From an uncultured Rubripirellula sp. (GTDB taxonomy: Bacteria > Planctomycetota > Planctomycetia > Pirellulales > Pirellulaceae): a stretch of DNA of 64,000 nt. This document shows positions 1 to 7,569 of this stretch, one piece after another; the first letter of the stretch is position 1, and every line of letters starts with the position of its first letter. A program made the position numbers and the translations under genes. The stretch is taken from positions 62,001 through 126,000 of the forward strand of contig CALJHC010000016.1 of the NCBI GenBank assembly GCA_938075415.1, written 5' to 3'. Below the pieces are notes generated by a model. That model saw only the letters and a list, made by a program, of their open reading frames with translations, made no database searches and was not told the DNA's origin.

Positions 1-78
1 AGGACACAAATCGATGATACCGGAGAGCTAGAGATAGCCAACTGGCGTAAAGTGGATTGGAAGCCTCACGAGAATTAA
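1..78 (+). CDS. C-terminal end of an unknown protein (5' end outside window)
   Basis: Frame 1 is open from the first base to a TAA at 76-78 and would encode 25 residues ending in DWKPHEN. Nothing identifies the family. It is on the same strand as the hemX-like gene, about 140 bases upstream of it. The call rests only on the open frame reaching the window edge and the plausible composition of the peptide, so it is tentative. Confidence 0.4.
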   Translation, partial: RTQIDDTGELEIANWRKVDWKPHEN

Positions 79-219
79 TCTTCATTGCGACAAACTGAAT
101 GGACACCACTGATACTGACAGCGGCTTCATGGTTGATTTGAAAGTCATCCCGTGAATGGTACTGGATACCTCGAACTAGCTACCAATCGTTTGCTTTTAT
201 AAAATTCACCCCAAGTTGT

Positions 220-1161
220 TTGGTTTTTCAAATGCTCGCTATCCTTCGCGAGATCTCCGTCACCTGTTTCTTCAGCAGCTATTTGGTGGTGCTGCTGCTT
301 GAGTCATTGAGATTATGGCGTCGCATTCCTGGCAGGGGCCTCTCTGTCATCGTGATGGCGTCGATTGGATTAGTGACACACGCTGCTTACATCCTGATGA
401 GGGCCAATCCGGCATCGGTCAGCGGTACCGAAGTCGGAATTTTGGCTTCTTGGTATGATTGGTCACTAATGCTCTCGCTTGTTCTGGCCAGCTCCTTTCT
501 GTTCTTCTTCATCAGACGTCCCGACACCATGGTGGGTTTCTTCTTCCTGCCAGCAATCATGGGTCTGATTGTCTTGGCCTGGATCTTTCGTGACATGCCA
601 ACCTTCTCTCGAAGCGAGGCCACGCAGTTTTGGACGTCGCTGCACGCGGCATCAATGCTGATTGGATCGGTTGGTGTGCTGTTGGGATTTATCGCGGGAT
701 GTATGTATTTAGCTCAATCTTGGCGACTAAAAAACAAGCGAGCAGGTTCACTATTTCGATTACCGACCCTTGAATCACTTTCAAGGGTCAATCGCCGATG
801 TCTGGCAATTAGCACCACAGCGGTTGCGGGAGGATTGACCGCCGGAATCGCAATGAATTTAAATCAGTTCGGCCAGGTCGGATTGATGGACCGCACTGTT
901 TTCTTCAGTTTACTTCTCTTGGTATGGTTGCTTGTCGCGACAAGCCTCGAGTTTTTCTACGCTCCGACCAGCCACAGCAAAAAGGGCATCTACATAACGC
1001 TTGTGAGCTTGGGATTCTTAATACTTGCCATGTTCGGCGCGCTCACCACCTCGCATGGGCAATCGGGTAATGGAACCAATTTACGTCGCGAATCAACATC
1101 GACTCATCCGAGTTCCTTGCCAATTCATTTAAGTTTCTCCAAAAATGGAGAAACCGTCTAA
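220..1161 (+). CDS. HemX/CcsA-like cytochrome c assembly-type membrane protein
   Basis: An integral membrane protein of about 313 residues with roughly eight hydrophobic segments spread over its length. A conserved-looking WTSLHAASMLIG stretch sits near residue 140; a histidine in a tryptophan-containing segment is typical of the CcsA/ResC/HemX cytochrome c assembly family. Its stop codon overlaps the hemA start by one base (TAATG), so the two genes are surely co-transcribed. HemX-hemA pairs are common, and HemX proteins are thought to influence glutamyl-tRNA reductase level or haem handling. The first start is a TTG at 220; an ATG four codons later (232) is equally possible because neither has a strong ribosome binding site. 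The last 40 residues are polar and unlike the family. Family assignment is fairly sure; the exact role is inferred from the neighbour. Confidence 0.75.
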   Translation: MVFQMLAILREISVTCFFSSYLVVLLLESLRLWRRIPGRGLSVIVMASIGLVTHAAYILMRANPASVSGTEVGILASWYDWSLMLSLVLASSFLFFFIRRPDTMVGFFFLPAIMGLIVLAWIFRDMPTFSRSEATQFWTSLHAASMLIGSVGVLLGFIAGCMYLAQSWRLKNKRAGSLFRLPTLESLSRVNRRCLAISTTAVAGGLTAGIAMNLNQFGQVGLMDRTVFFSLLLLVWLLVATSLEFFYAPTSHSKKGIYITLVSLGFLILAMFGALTTSHGQSGNGTNLRRESTSTHPSSLPIHLSFSKNGETV

Positions 1162-2438
1162 TGAAGTTGCAAATGATTGGGTGTAGTCACCACGATGCTG
1201 CTGTGGAATTTAGGGAAAAAATATCTTTCACTACGGAGCAAGCAGGAAAAGCTTTAGAGAAGTTCCGAAAGCAATTTCCGTCCTCAGAGATCGTTCTGCT
1301 TAGCACTTGTAACCGTGTCGAGCTGTACACGACATCACATGACGACTCAGCCGTTGATCGAGAATCCGTCACCAAATTTATAGCTGATCAACATCATCTA
1401 GATCACGATGCAGTCATCGATCAGATGATCTATCGACATGGCAATGAAGCGGTGGAGCACCTTTTCACGGTTGCATCCAGTTTGGATAGCATGGTCGTCG
1501 GGGAGGCCCAAATTCTTTCGCAAGTCAAGCAGGCTTATGATCTCGCCTGCACGTGGGACTCGGTGGGTCCATTGACCCATGGTGTTTTTCAGGCGGCTAA
1601 TCGAGCGGCTAAGAGAGTCCAACATGAAACGGACATTCACAAGCGTCGTGTAAGTGTTCCGAGTGTGGCGGTGGGTGAAGTAGCCACCGAAATTTTTGAT
1701 CGCCTAAGCGACAAGCGGATTGTCTTGTGTGGTGCGGGTGAGATGGGTCAGGAAACTCTTCGTTATCTCAAAGGGGCGGGTGCAAATGACATCTGTGTTT
1801 TGAATCGAAGCCATGAACGCGCCGTCAAGGTCGCCAAGTCATTTGATGCATCATGCGATCAGTGGGATACCCTTGATCAGCAGATGCTAAACACCGATCT
1901 AGTGATTGGCACCACTTCAGCCACTGAACCAATCCTTGACCTTGAAACCTTCCAAGCCGTACATGCCCGACGTGGTCATCGCCTGCTTTTGATTTTAGAC
2001 TTGGCCATTCCGAGGGATTTTGATCCGAGAATCGGTGAATTATCGAATGTGTACCTCTATGGTATCGATGACCTTAAAAAAGCCTGTGAACGCAATCAGC
2101 GCGAGCGCGAGCAGGAGTGGCCAAAAGCGAAGCAGATCATCGCCGAAGAAACCAGCAAATGTGTCAAGGCTTTGCATCATCGAGCGACCGGCCCGGTGAT
2201 TCAACGTCTTCGAGAGCAAGCGCACGACTTGAAACGTGAGGAACTGGATAGGCTGATCAACAAGCTTCAATTAGCTGAAATTGACTCCTCAGCGGTGAAA
2301 GAAATTGAGAAATCATTCGATCGACTGATTAACAAACTACTTCACCCACCCCTGTCCTCCGTCAGAGACGACGCAGCTGAAGGGCACAGCAAGGGTTTAC
2401 TGGAGGCTCTACGCCACCTGTTTAACCTGGGTGATTGA
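1161..2438 (+). CDS. hemA: Glutamyl-tRNA reductase HemA
   Basis: Catalyses NADPH-dependent reduction of glutamyl-tRNA(Glu) to glutamate-1-semialdehyde, the first committed step of tetrapyrrole synthesis by the C5 route. The 425-residue length fits the family. The N-terminal catalytic domain has the STCNRVE motif with the active-site cysteine at residue 50, followed by GEAQILSQVKQAY near 115. The NADPH-binding Rossmann segment GAGEMGQETL lies near 191, and the C-terminal half is a long helical dimerisation region ending in LLEALRHLFNL. The start ATG overlaps the stop of the upstream hemX-like gene by one base, which fixes the start and implies translational coupling. Confidence 0.96.
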   Translation: MKLQMIGCSHHDAAVEFREKISFTTEQAGKALEKFRKQFPSSEIVLLSTCNRVELYTTSHDDSAVDRESVTKFIADQHHLDHDAVIDQMIYRHGNEAVEHLFTVASSLDSMVVGEAQILSQVKQAYDLACTWDSVGPLTHGVFQAANRAAKRVQHETDIHKRRVSVPSVAVGEVATEIFDRLSDKRIVLCGAGEMGQETLRYLKGAGANDICVLNRSHERAVKVAKSFDASCDQWDTLDQQMLNTDLVIGTTSATEPILDLETFQAVHARRGHRLLLILDLAIPRDFDPRIGELSNVYLYGIDDLKKACERNQREREQEWPKAKQIIAEETSKCVKALHHRATGPVIQRLREQAHDLKREELDRLINKLQLAEIDSSAVKEIEKSFDRLINKLLHPPLSSVRDDAAEGHSKGLLEALRHLFNLGD

Positions 2439-2444
2439 CCCAGG
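2426..2444 (+). terminator. Possible hairpin at the end of hemA
   Basis: CCTGGGT (2426-2432) and ACCCAGG (2438-2444) form a 7-bp inverted repeat with a 5-base loop that overlaps the hemA stop codon. It lies between the convergent hemA and scpB genes. No T-run follows, so an intrinsic terminator is only a possibility. Confidence 0.3.
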
Positions 2445-2551
2445 GTTGGGATCATACATTCAGCATTCGCTCTGTTGGTCGATGACAATGTGGTAGGGGG
2501 GATCGACCTCTCGATGAGCACACTGAAGACTTAGAGAATTGCTGACGTGGT

Positions 2552-3811
2552 TTAATCCCAGTCGTCATCTTCATCTTCGTCGTCTGAATCATCTACCCAG
2601 CTGTCACCCTCGTCGTCGTCATTTTCTTCGTCGTCTGAATCCCATTCTTCATCAGCCTCTTCGTCGTCGACTTCTTCCCATGAACCGTCGATTTCGTCTT
2701 CATCGTCGATTTCGTCGTCGTCGTCCGAGTCGATTTTTTCCTGGTCTGATTCATCCGAGTCGTCTAATTCGTCATCATCGTCGAGCTGATCATCAGGATC
2801 CTCTTCGTCCCAGTCATCTCCCTCGTCGCCCCAGTCATCTTCCTCGTCGTCTTCGTCCGAGTCGTCATAAAATTCGTTCTCTTCATCCTCAATTTCAGAG
2901 ACTGGATGCGAGGATGATTGGTTCTTAGCAACAGTTGGATCCACAACATCGGTACCAGGTAAAAGATTGGTCTCAGATGTTTGTAGATCTGTTTCTGTTA
3001 GAACTGACGCGACAGTGGTACTCACGACAAGCTCCTTCGTGGATGTCGATAAATCTTCAAGGGTTTGATTTTCAATCATAGGATTATCTGGCAGAGCCTC
3101 TAATTGAATGGGTGGCAAAGCTTCTGCATTGGGTAATCCAAAGATTTGTAAAAAACGTTTAGTAGTTCCGTAGAGATAGGGTCGCCCTAACTCTTCGCCG
3201 CGTCCAACAATTCTCACCAAATCGCGTTCCATTAATTGTCGAAGCAACTCTCCGCATCCAACCCCGCGAACAGCTTCGGCGTTGGCTCTTGAAACAGGTT
3301 GATGATAAGCCACCACAGCCAAAGTCTCCATCATCGGGGTTGAAATACGCACTGGTGAGGGCAGATGCCCCAAACGAGTCAGCCAAGGTGACAAACTGGG
3401 GTGAGTGAACATCCGATATCCACCAGCAACTTGTTCGATCCTTATCGCTCGTCGAAGATTTTCATAAGTCTGGTTGAGCTGGCGAACAAGTGTACGAGCC
3501 TCGGTGGCGTCCGCCAAGTGAGCAAGCTGGGCAAGTTTTCTGGGGCTGACAGCCGCTTTAGAGAGTAACAAGACAGCCTCGGTTCGCATCTTTGCCAAGC
3601 GGGGATCTTCCGAATCAGTCTCTTCCTGCTCTTTCTCTACTTTGTCGTGATATTTTGTGGCACCAGAAAGACCGCAGTCGCTCGCTCGGTGCCTCTGTGC
3701 TGTTTGAAACTGCAGTTGTTGAGTCCAAGTTCTCGGAGGACACAAAGTCGCATTGCCACGGCCCGTGGCAACACTTAGTCCTCGACACATTAAAAATGCA
3801 GCTTGGTTCAT
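2552..3811 (-). CDS. scpB: Segregation and condensation protein B with a long acidic C-terminal tail
   Basis: ScpB works with ScpA and Smc in chromosome condensation and segregation. Residues about 75-240 carry the ScpB tandem winged-helix region: AVLLLSKAAVSPRKLAQLA, then a strongly family-like RISTPMMETLAVVAYHQPVSRA and a GRPYLYGTTKRFLQIFGL stretch. This is followed by a polar linker and, from roughly residue 305 to 419, a tail made almost entirely of Asp and Glu with scattered Ser and Trp. ScpB proteins are usually near 200 residues, so this one is about twice the usual length. The first 70 residues are also atypical, so a start at an internal Met (about residue 75, MRTEAVLLL) cannot be excluded. 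The gene stands alone and converges with hemA; no scpA is in the window. Confidence 0.85.
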   Translation of the reverse strand: MNQAAFLMCRGLSVATGRGNATLCPPRTWTQQLQFQTAQRHRASDCGLSGATKYHDKVEKEQEETDSEDPRLAKMRTEAVLLLSKAAVSPRKLAQLAHLADATEARTLVRQLNQTYENLRRAIRIEQVAGGYRMFTHPSLSPWLTRLGHLPSPVRISTPMMETLAVVAYHQPVSRANAEAVRGVGCGELLRQLMERDLVRIVGRGEELGRPYLYGTTKRFLQIFGLPNAEALPPIQLEALPDNPMIENQTLEDLSTSTKELVVSTTVASVLTETDLQTSETNLLPGTDVVDPTVAKNQSSSHPVSEIEDEENEFYDDSDEDDEEDDWGDEGDDWDEEDPDDQLDDDDELDDSDESDQEKIDSDDDDEIDDEDEIDGSWEEVDDEEADEEWDSDDEENDDDEGDSWVDDSDDEDEDDDWD

Positions 3812-3854
3812 AAATGAATGATAATTCTTAGGCTTCGGGCCGATTTCGTGTTCT

Positions 3855-3883
3855 ACACAATGGTGGAAGATACTCCATTGTGT
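3855..3883. promoter_or_regulatory. 9-bp inverted repeat between divergent genes
   Basis: ACACAATGG (3855-3863) and CCATTGTGT (3875-3883) are perfect inverted arms separated by 11 bases. They sit in the 160-base divergent region between scpB and the 231-residue membrane protein. Seven T residues start at 3890. This could be an operator, or a hairpin terminator/attenuator acting on rightward transcripts. No regulator is identified. Confidence 0.4.
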
Positions 3884-3977
3884 CCAGTGTTTTTTTCCGC
3901 GTGATAATTCGTCTGTCGCAGGGTAAGGTGATTGTACTTTGGTACGATAGACGACAATCTCTTATGGGAACCTAGTG

Positions 3978-4670
3978 ATGAATTCTCGTGCGTCTAATCG
4001 TCTCGTTCGGAAGTGGGTCACTTTTTTGGCCGCACTCCTCGTATCGGCCGCGCTATTCGGTATTATTCTAGCGCAAGGACACGTCTCCGGTGTTGAGTTT
4101 TCGCCGACACATTTTCAGCGCCGCTCTTTCAGTTTCTATGAAATACCTCTGATAAAACAGCAAATCACCCCCGTACGTCGAACGTCCTCACCACACGCTG
4201 CTTTAAATTTTCTTCGAACCAAATCTCTCATCAAGACAATGTCCAGGACACCTGTTCAATGGGACCTTGTGAATCTGTCACGGGGCCTAACCGGTGTATC
4301 ATTGTCAGACGCTGAATTGCTTTTGACACCCCTGGATTTGATGGTAAACGATACCAGCTATTGGAAGATTTGGAGTAATGATCATCCCAAGCACGCCCAG
4401 TTATTATGGCCGATAGTGCAAAAATTGGCGATTCGGGATCTCTACATCTTTATTCCCGCTTTATTTGAACTGGCTCAGCAAGAAGAAGACTTTCAGGTCT
4501 TTCAATCGGCGATTCATCAACATTTACAAAACGAATATTCACATTTGGTTGAGGATTTGCGTTCTCAGAGTAGAAATGAGTTGGCTGAACAAGTCCTTTC
4601 TGAAGCATTGAGTGATTACCCAGCGAGTGAATCCCTTTCCAACCTGCAACCAGTTTCAACACCCCGCTAG
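3978..4670 (+). CDS. Membrane-anchored protein of unknown function
   Basis: About 230 residues. Residues 11-33 form one hydrophobic segment (TFLAALLVSAALFGIILAQG) after a basic N-terminus, so the protein is probably anchored in the inner membrane with the remainder outside the cytoplasm. The rest is mostly helical with no recognisable catalytic motif. The ATG at 3978 is preferred over a GTG immediately before it because GGGAA at 3966-3970 is well spaced from the ATG. It lies 17 bases upstream of the cysteine desulfurase gene and may share its transcript, but that does not reveal a function. Confidence 0.7.
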   Translation: MNSRASNRLVRKWVTFLAALLVSAALFGIILAQGHVSGVEFSPTHFQRRSFSFYEIPLIKQQITPVRRTSSPHAALNFLRTKSLIKTMSRTPVQWDLVNLSRGLTGVSLSDAELLLTPLDLMVNDTSYWKIWSNDHPKHAQLLWPIVQKLAIRDLYIFIPALFELAQQEEDFQVFQSAIHQHLQNEYSHLVEDLRSQSRNELAEQVLSEALSDYPASESLSNLQPVSTPR

Positions 4671-4687
4671 ATTCACAGTGAATCCCT

Positions 4688-5836
4688 GTGACCCAAATTT
4701 ATTTAGATAACGCTGCAACAACACAGATTGACCCAAGGGTCCTGTGCGCGATGACATCAGTATTGCAGCAAGGACCATTAAATCCATCGAGTTTGCATGC
4801 TTCTGGAAGGATCGCGAGAGAACATGTTGACCTGGCGATCGACCACGTTGGAGCCAGCCTTGATTCGCGTTTGGATCAACCCGGTGGTGCTCGATTGATT
4901 TTCACCAGTGGTGGAACCGAGTCCAACAATTTAGCTTTGCGGGGTTTGTGTGAAGGGCGAACGCTTCTGATTAGTCAAATTGAGCATCCCAGTGTCATAG
5001 CGGTGGGGAGGTGGCTAGAAAAACGCGGAATTAGAGTCAAATGGATCCGTGTCGAATCCTGTGGCAGGGTCTGTTTAGAACACCTGAAGTTGCTGATGGA
5101 TGATCTTTCAAATCAGCCCGCGTTGGTATCTGTGATGTCAGCCAATAATGAAACCGGGGTGGTCCAACCGATCCATGAGATTGCGGAAATTTGCTCGAAA
5201 TTCAACTCACTACTGCATGTTGATGCGACGCAGTCCGTTGGTAAGTTTCCGCTGCACCTCGATGGAAGCGGTTTAACTTGCCTAACCTTTTCCGCGCATA
5301 AATTCCATGGTCCTGCCGGTATTGGAGCGTTGTGGATTGCACCGGGATTTGAACTCGATCCGATTCTCTTTGGCGGCGAACAGCAGCTTGAAAGCAGACC
5401 GGGAACAGAACCGGTTCCCCTGATTGCTGGACTTGGTGAAGCGATTCGTCTCGCGACCGCCGAAATCGAGAAGTCTGGCAATCACTGCCTCCAATTGAGA
5501 AAACGCTTCGAATCCGAGTTAATGAAACGATTTCCTGATCTTGTCATCCATGGCATCACTCAAGAACGCTTGCCAGGCACCAGTTGTATCTCTTTTGTGG
5601 GCGCGGATCGTCAATCCATGTTGATGGCGTTGGACCTCGAGGGGGTCGCCTGCAGCAGTGGATCTGCTTGCAGTAGTGGCAGCAGCCCACCAAGTCATGT
5701 TCTTCAGGCGATGGGCCAATCCGAAGCAATGACCGATTCTGCGCTTCGATTTGCGGTGTCCAAGTTATCCACAGAGGATGACATTAAATCAGCCATTGAG
5801 TGTATCTCAAGCGTGTATCAACGCTTACGTCGATAA
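4688..5836 (+). CDS. Cysteine desulfurase (IscS/NifS family)
   Basis: PLP-dependent enzyme that removes sulfur from cysteine to form a protein persulfide for iron-sulfur clusters and thio-modification of tRNA. The protein opens with IYLDNAATTQIDPRV, typical of the family. SGGTESNNLALRG binds PLP phosphate, and SAHKFHGPAGIGALW near residue 205 holds the Schiff-base lysine. ACSSGSACSSGS near residue 320 holds the catalytic cysteine, followed by PSHVL. The 382-residue length is normal. The start is a GTG at 4688. MnmA, which uses sulfur from such an enzyme, is encoded about 18 kb away in the same window. A perfect DnaA box lies inside the 3' end of the gene. Confidence 0.93.
   Translation: MTQIYLDNAATTQIDPRVLCAMTSVLQQGPLNPSSLHASGRIAREHVDLAIDHVGASLDSRLDQPGGARLIFTSGGTESNNLALRGLCEGRTLLISQIEHPSVIAVGRWLEKRGIRVKWIRVESCGRVCLEHLKLLMDDLSNQPALVSVMSANNETGVVQPIHEIAEICSKFNSLLHVDATQSVGKFPLHLDGSGLTCLTFSAHKFHGPAGIGALWIAPGFELDPILFGGEQQLESRPGTEPVPLIAGLGEAIRLATAEIEKSGNHCLQLRKRFESELMKRFPDLVIHGITQERLPGTSCISFVGADRQSMLMALDLEGVACSSGSACSSGSSPPSHVLQAMGQSEAMTDSALRFAVSKLSTEDDIKSAIECISSVYQRLRR
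5765..5773 (+). promoter_or_regulatory. DnaA box (perfect consensus)
   Basis: TTATCCACA matches the strict DnaA-box consensus. It lies in the 3' end of the cysteine desulfurase gene, about 150 bases upstream of dnaA. DnaA boxes in front of dnaA commonly serve autoregulation or origin binding. Confidence 0.6.
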
Positions 5837-5840
5837 AAAA

Positions 5841-5849
5841 TGTGGAAAA
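5841..5849 (-). promoter_or_regulatory. DnaA box (TTTTCCACA on the minus strand)
   Basis: TGTGGAAAA on the plus strand reads TTTTCCACA on the other, which fits the relaxed consensus TTWTNCACA. It is in the 80-base gap between the cysteine desulfurase gene and dnaA, where the dnaA promoter would be expected, so autorepression by DnaA is a reasonable inference. Confidence 0.55.
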
Positions 5850-5916
5850 CCTGTTTTTTTTTGCGTAAATCCTTCTCTGAACATTTAAGCTGAATGTTGA
5901 TGTTTCGAATTGCAAA

Positions 5917-7092
5917 GTGGCCCTACCCACCATCAGCGCTACCTCGATGGATAATCATCTTCAAGCCCTGGATCACCGTCTGTATTCCATCGCGCTTGAA
6001 CGACCCGTTCAGTGGGCGCGTCGTCGCGAAGGACCAAAAGTTACACCGATTCTGCCATATTTTATTGCGGGTGCTGAAAATCGCTTTGCGAGCTTTGTCA
6101 GCGCGGCGGACAGTGATACCTTGGAAATCGCCAATCCTCTTCTATTGGTCGGACCTAGTGGATCCGGAAAAACCGCCATTGCAATCCATCTGGCCGCGCA
6201 GTTGACACAATCACTGCGTGCAAAGGCCGACTCATCAGATCTGCCGGAAACGGCGGGAAAAGAACTCATCCCAGCGGTTCTCTACATCACTGCAAATGAC
6301 TTTGCTAGACGTTATTCAGAAAGCGTTGCCGCAGATGCTTTACCAAGCCTGAGACGTGAAATATTCGATAGCTTCGTTTTAGTGATTGAAGATCTCCAAC
6401 ACTTCAGCAATAAGCATGCAGCCCAGGAAGAGCTGGCACTACGCTTGGAGGAGCGTTTTTTCTCTAATAAACCAACTTTATTGACAGCTTCAAAACTGCC
6501 AAGTGCTGTACGAGGCATCAAGCAGGAATTAAGCAGTCGGGTTATTCAGGGTCTGGTAATTCCCATTTCATTACCCAAAGAACAGGCACGTGTGCAGATT
6601 ATCCGCGAGCTCCTGATCAAGCATGCAATTTCTCTCTCAGATAACGAAATCACCTTCCTTCACCAGCAGCTAGAAGCGAATCTGGCTGTCCGTCAAATCG
6701 AAGCAACCGTTAAGTCAATCGCTCTGTGGTGTCGAATGCACGATACCAAGCCCTCTGAAGATGCTTTGAGGCATGCAATTCAATCTGCTGGAATCAACAA
6801 GGAGATCTCTCTTCCAAAAATAACAGCCAGTGTGGCTACTTATTTCAAAATCAAGCGATCTGACTTACGTAGTAATTCCCGAAAACAAACCCTTGTAAGA
6901 GCTCGATCCCTAGCAATGTTAATAGGTCGTAGGCTGACGACCAAAACGATGACACAAATAGGTGATTACTTTGGTGGTAGAGACCACACCACCGTTCTTC
7001 ATGCCCTGCGAACAACCGAGCAAAGACTCCAAGATGACATGACTCTCAGGCACGCGTTAGAGACAATCGAAACAGAGCTGGTTAATTCGTGA
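5917..7092 (+). CDS. dnaA: Replication initiator DnaA lacking N-terminal domains I and II
   Basis: ATP-dependent initiator of chromosome replication. The AAA+ domain has Walker A GPSGSGKTAIAIH near residue 80 and a Walker B-like FVLVIEDLQHF near 155; most DnaA proteins have DD where this has ED. The sensor segment is LLTASKLPSAV, followed by the SSRVIQGLVI region. The C-terminal DNA-binding domain has the family signature GDYFGGRDHTTVLHALR near 350. The protein is about 390 residues, whereas common DnaA proteins are about 450-470. Only about 75 residues precede Walker A, and an in-frame TGA at 5878-5880 blocks any extension, so domain I (DnaB loading, self-assembly) is absent or very reduced. 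The start is a GTG at 5917; the ATG at 5947 is an alternative. dnaN lies about 480 bases downstream. Confidence 0.92.
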   Translation: MALPTISATSMDNHLQALDHRLYSIALERPVQWARRREGPKVTPILPYFIAGAENRFASFVSAADSDTLEIANPLLLVGPSGSGKTAIAIHLAAQLTQSLRAKADSSDLPETAGKELIPAVLYITANDFARRYSESVAADALPSLRREIFDSFVLVIEDLQHFSNKHAAQEELALRLEERFFSNKPTLLTASKLPSAVRGIKQELSSRVIQGLVIPISLPKEQARVQIIRELLIKHAISLSDNEITFLHQQLEANLAVRQIEATVKSIALWCRMHDTKPSEDALRHAIQSAGINKEISLPKITASVATYFKIKRSDLRSNSRKQTLVRARSLAMLIGRRLTTKTMTQIGDYFGGRDHTTVLHALRTTEQRLQDDMTLRHALETIETELVNS

Positions 7093-7173
7093 TTCAATCT
7101 TCAACCCTGCTATACGAGCCATCCGCCACGAGAAAACAATCACGACTTCGGAATTTTTTTCTACTTATCTCAG

Positions 7174-7182
7174 CGTGGATAA
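7174..7182 (-). promoter_or_regulatory. DnaA box (one mismatch)
   Basis: CGTGGATAA on the plus strand reads TTATCCACG on the minus strand, one base away from the strict DnaA box. It lies about 80 bases after the dnaA stop codon. Confidence 0.4.
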
Positions 7183-7308
7183 ACCGTCGAATTACTGTTT
7201 CTTTCTGAATGAATCAGCACCCTTCCCATTTTTTCTTGATCCAACTCTTTGGCCTGTGTGTTGGATAAACAGCCCTCAACACACCGAAATGCACACAACT
7301 CAGACATG

Positions 7309-7317
7309 TTATGCACA
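7309..7317 (+). promoter_or_regulatory. DnaA box (TTATGCACA)
   Basis: TTATGCACA fits the relaxed consensus TTWTNCACA exactly and lies in the middle of the dnaA-dnaN gap, next to the AT-rich stretch. Confidence 0.5.
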
Positions 7318-7569
7318 TCAATTCTATTACCGTAAGTTGTTTATCAGAAAGTAGTTAAATACATATATCATGTGTTTTCGACAGCAAAGACAGATGTATT
7401 ACGATGACGACGATATCAATACATTACTTATCTATAAGAGCTTCTTTCAAACTCTTTGAAAAAGTTCTCAGGCAGACCCATCGTAGGGTGCCGTGAAATC
7501 CGATGCAGGGTACAACATTTGTCAGCGGATTGATTTATTTTTGCCGTACTGAAATTTGATTGTTTTCCC

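Larger units (their letters stand above)
7093..7569. other. dnaA-dnaN intergenic region, candidate replication origin
   Basis: This 477-base non-coding stretch is AT-rich by eye, most of all from about 7330 to 7440. It holds one consensus DnaA box (7309-7317), one single-mismatch box (7174-7182) and weaker look-alikes such as AAATGCACA near 7286 and GTTGGATAA near 7258. A short inverted repeat, TTTCAAA/TTTGAAA, lies at 7445-7461. With the two boxes in front of dnaA, this fits a bipartite origin, but no GC-skew or marker-frequency data are available here. Confidence 0.5.

Noticed and set aside
2539..2928. A 129-residue plus-strand frame rich in Arg, His and Pro
   Set aside because: It is the antisense of the acidic ScpB tail; the odd composition is a mirror of the Asp/Glu codons.
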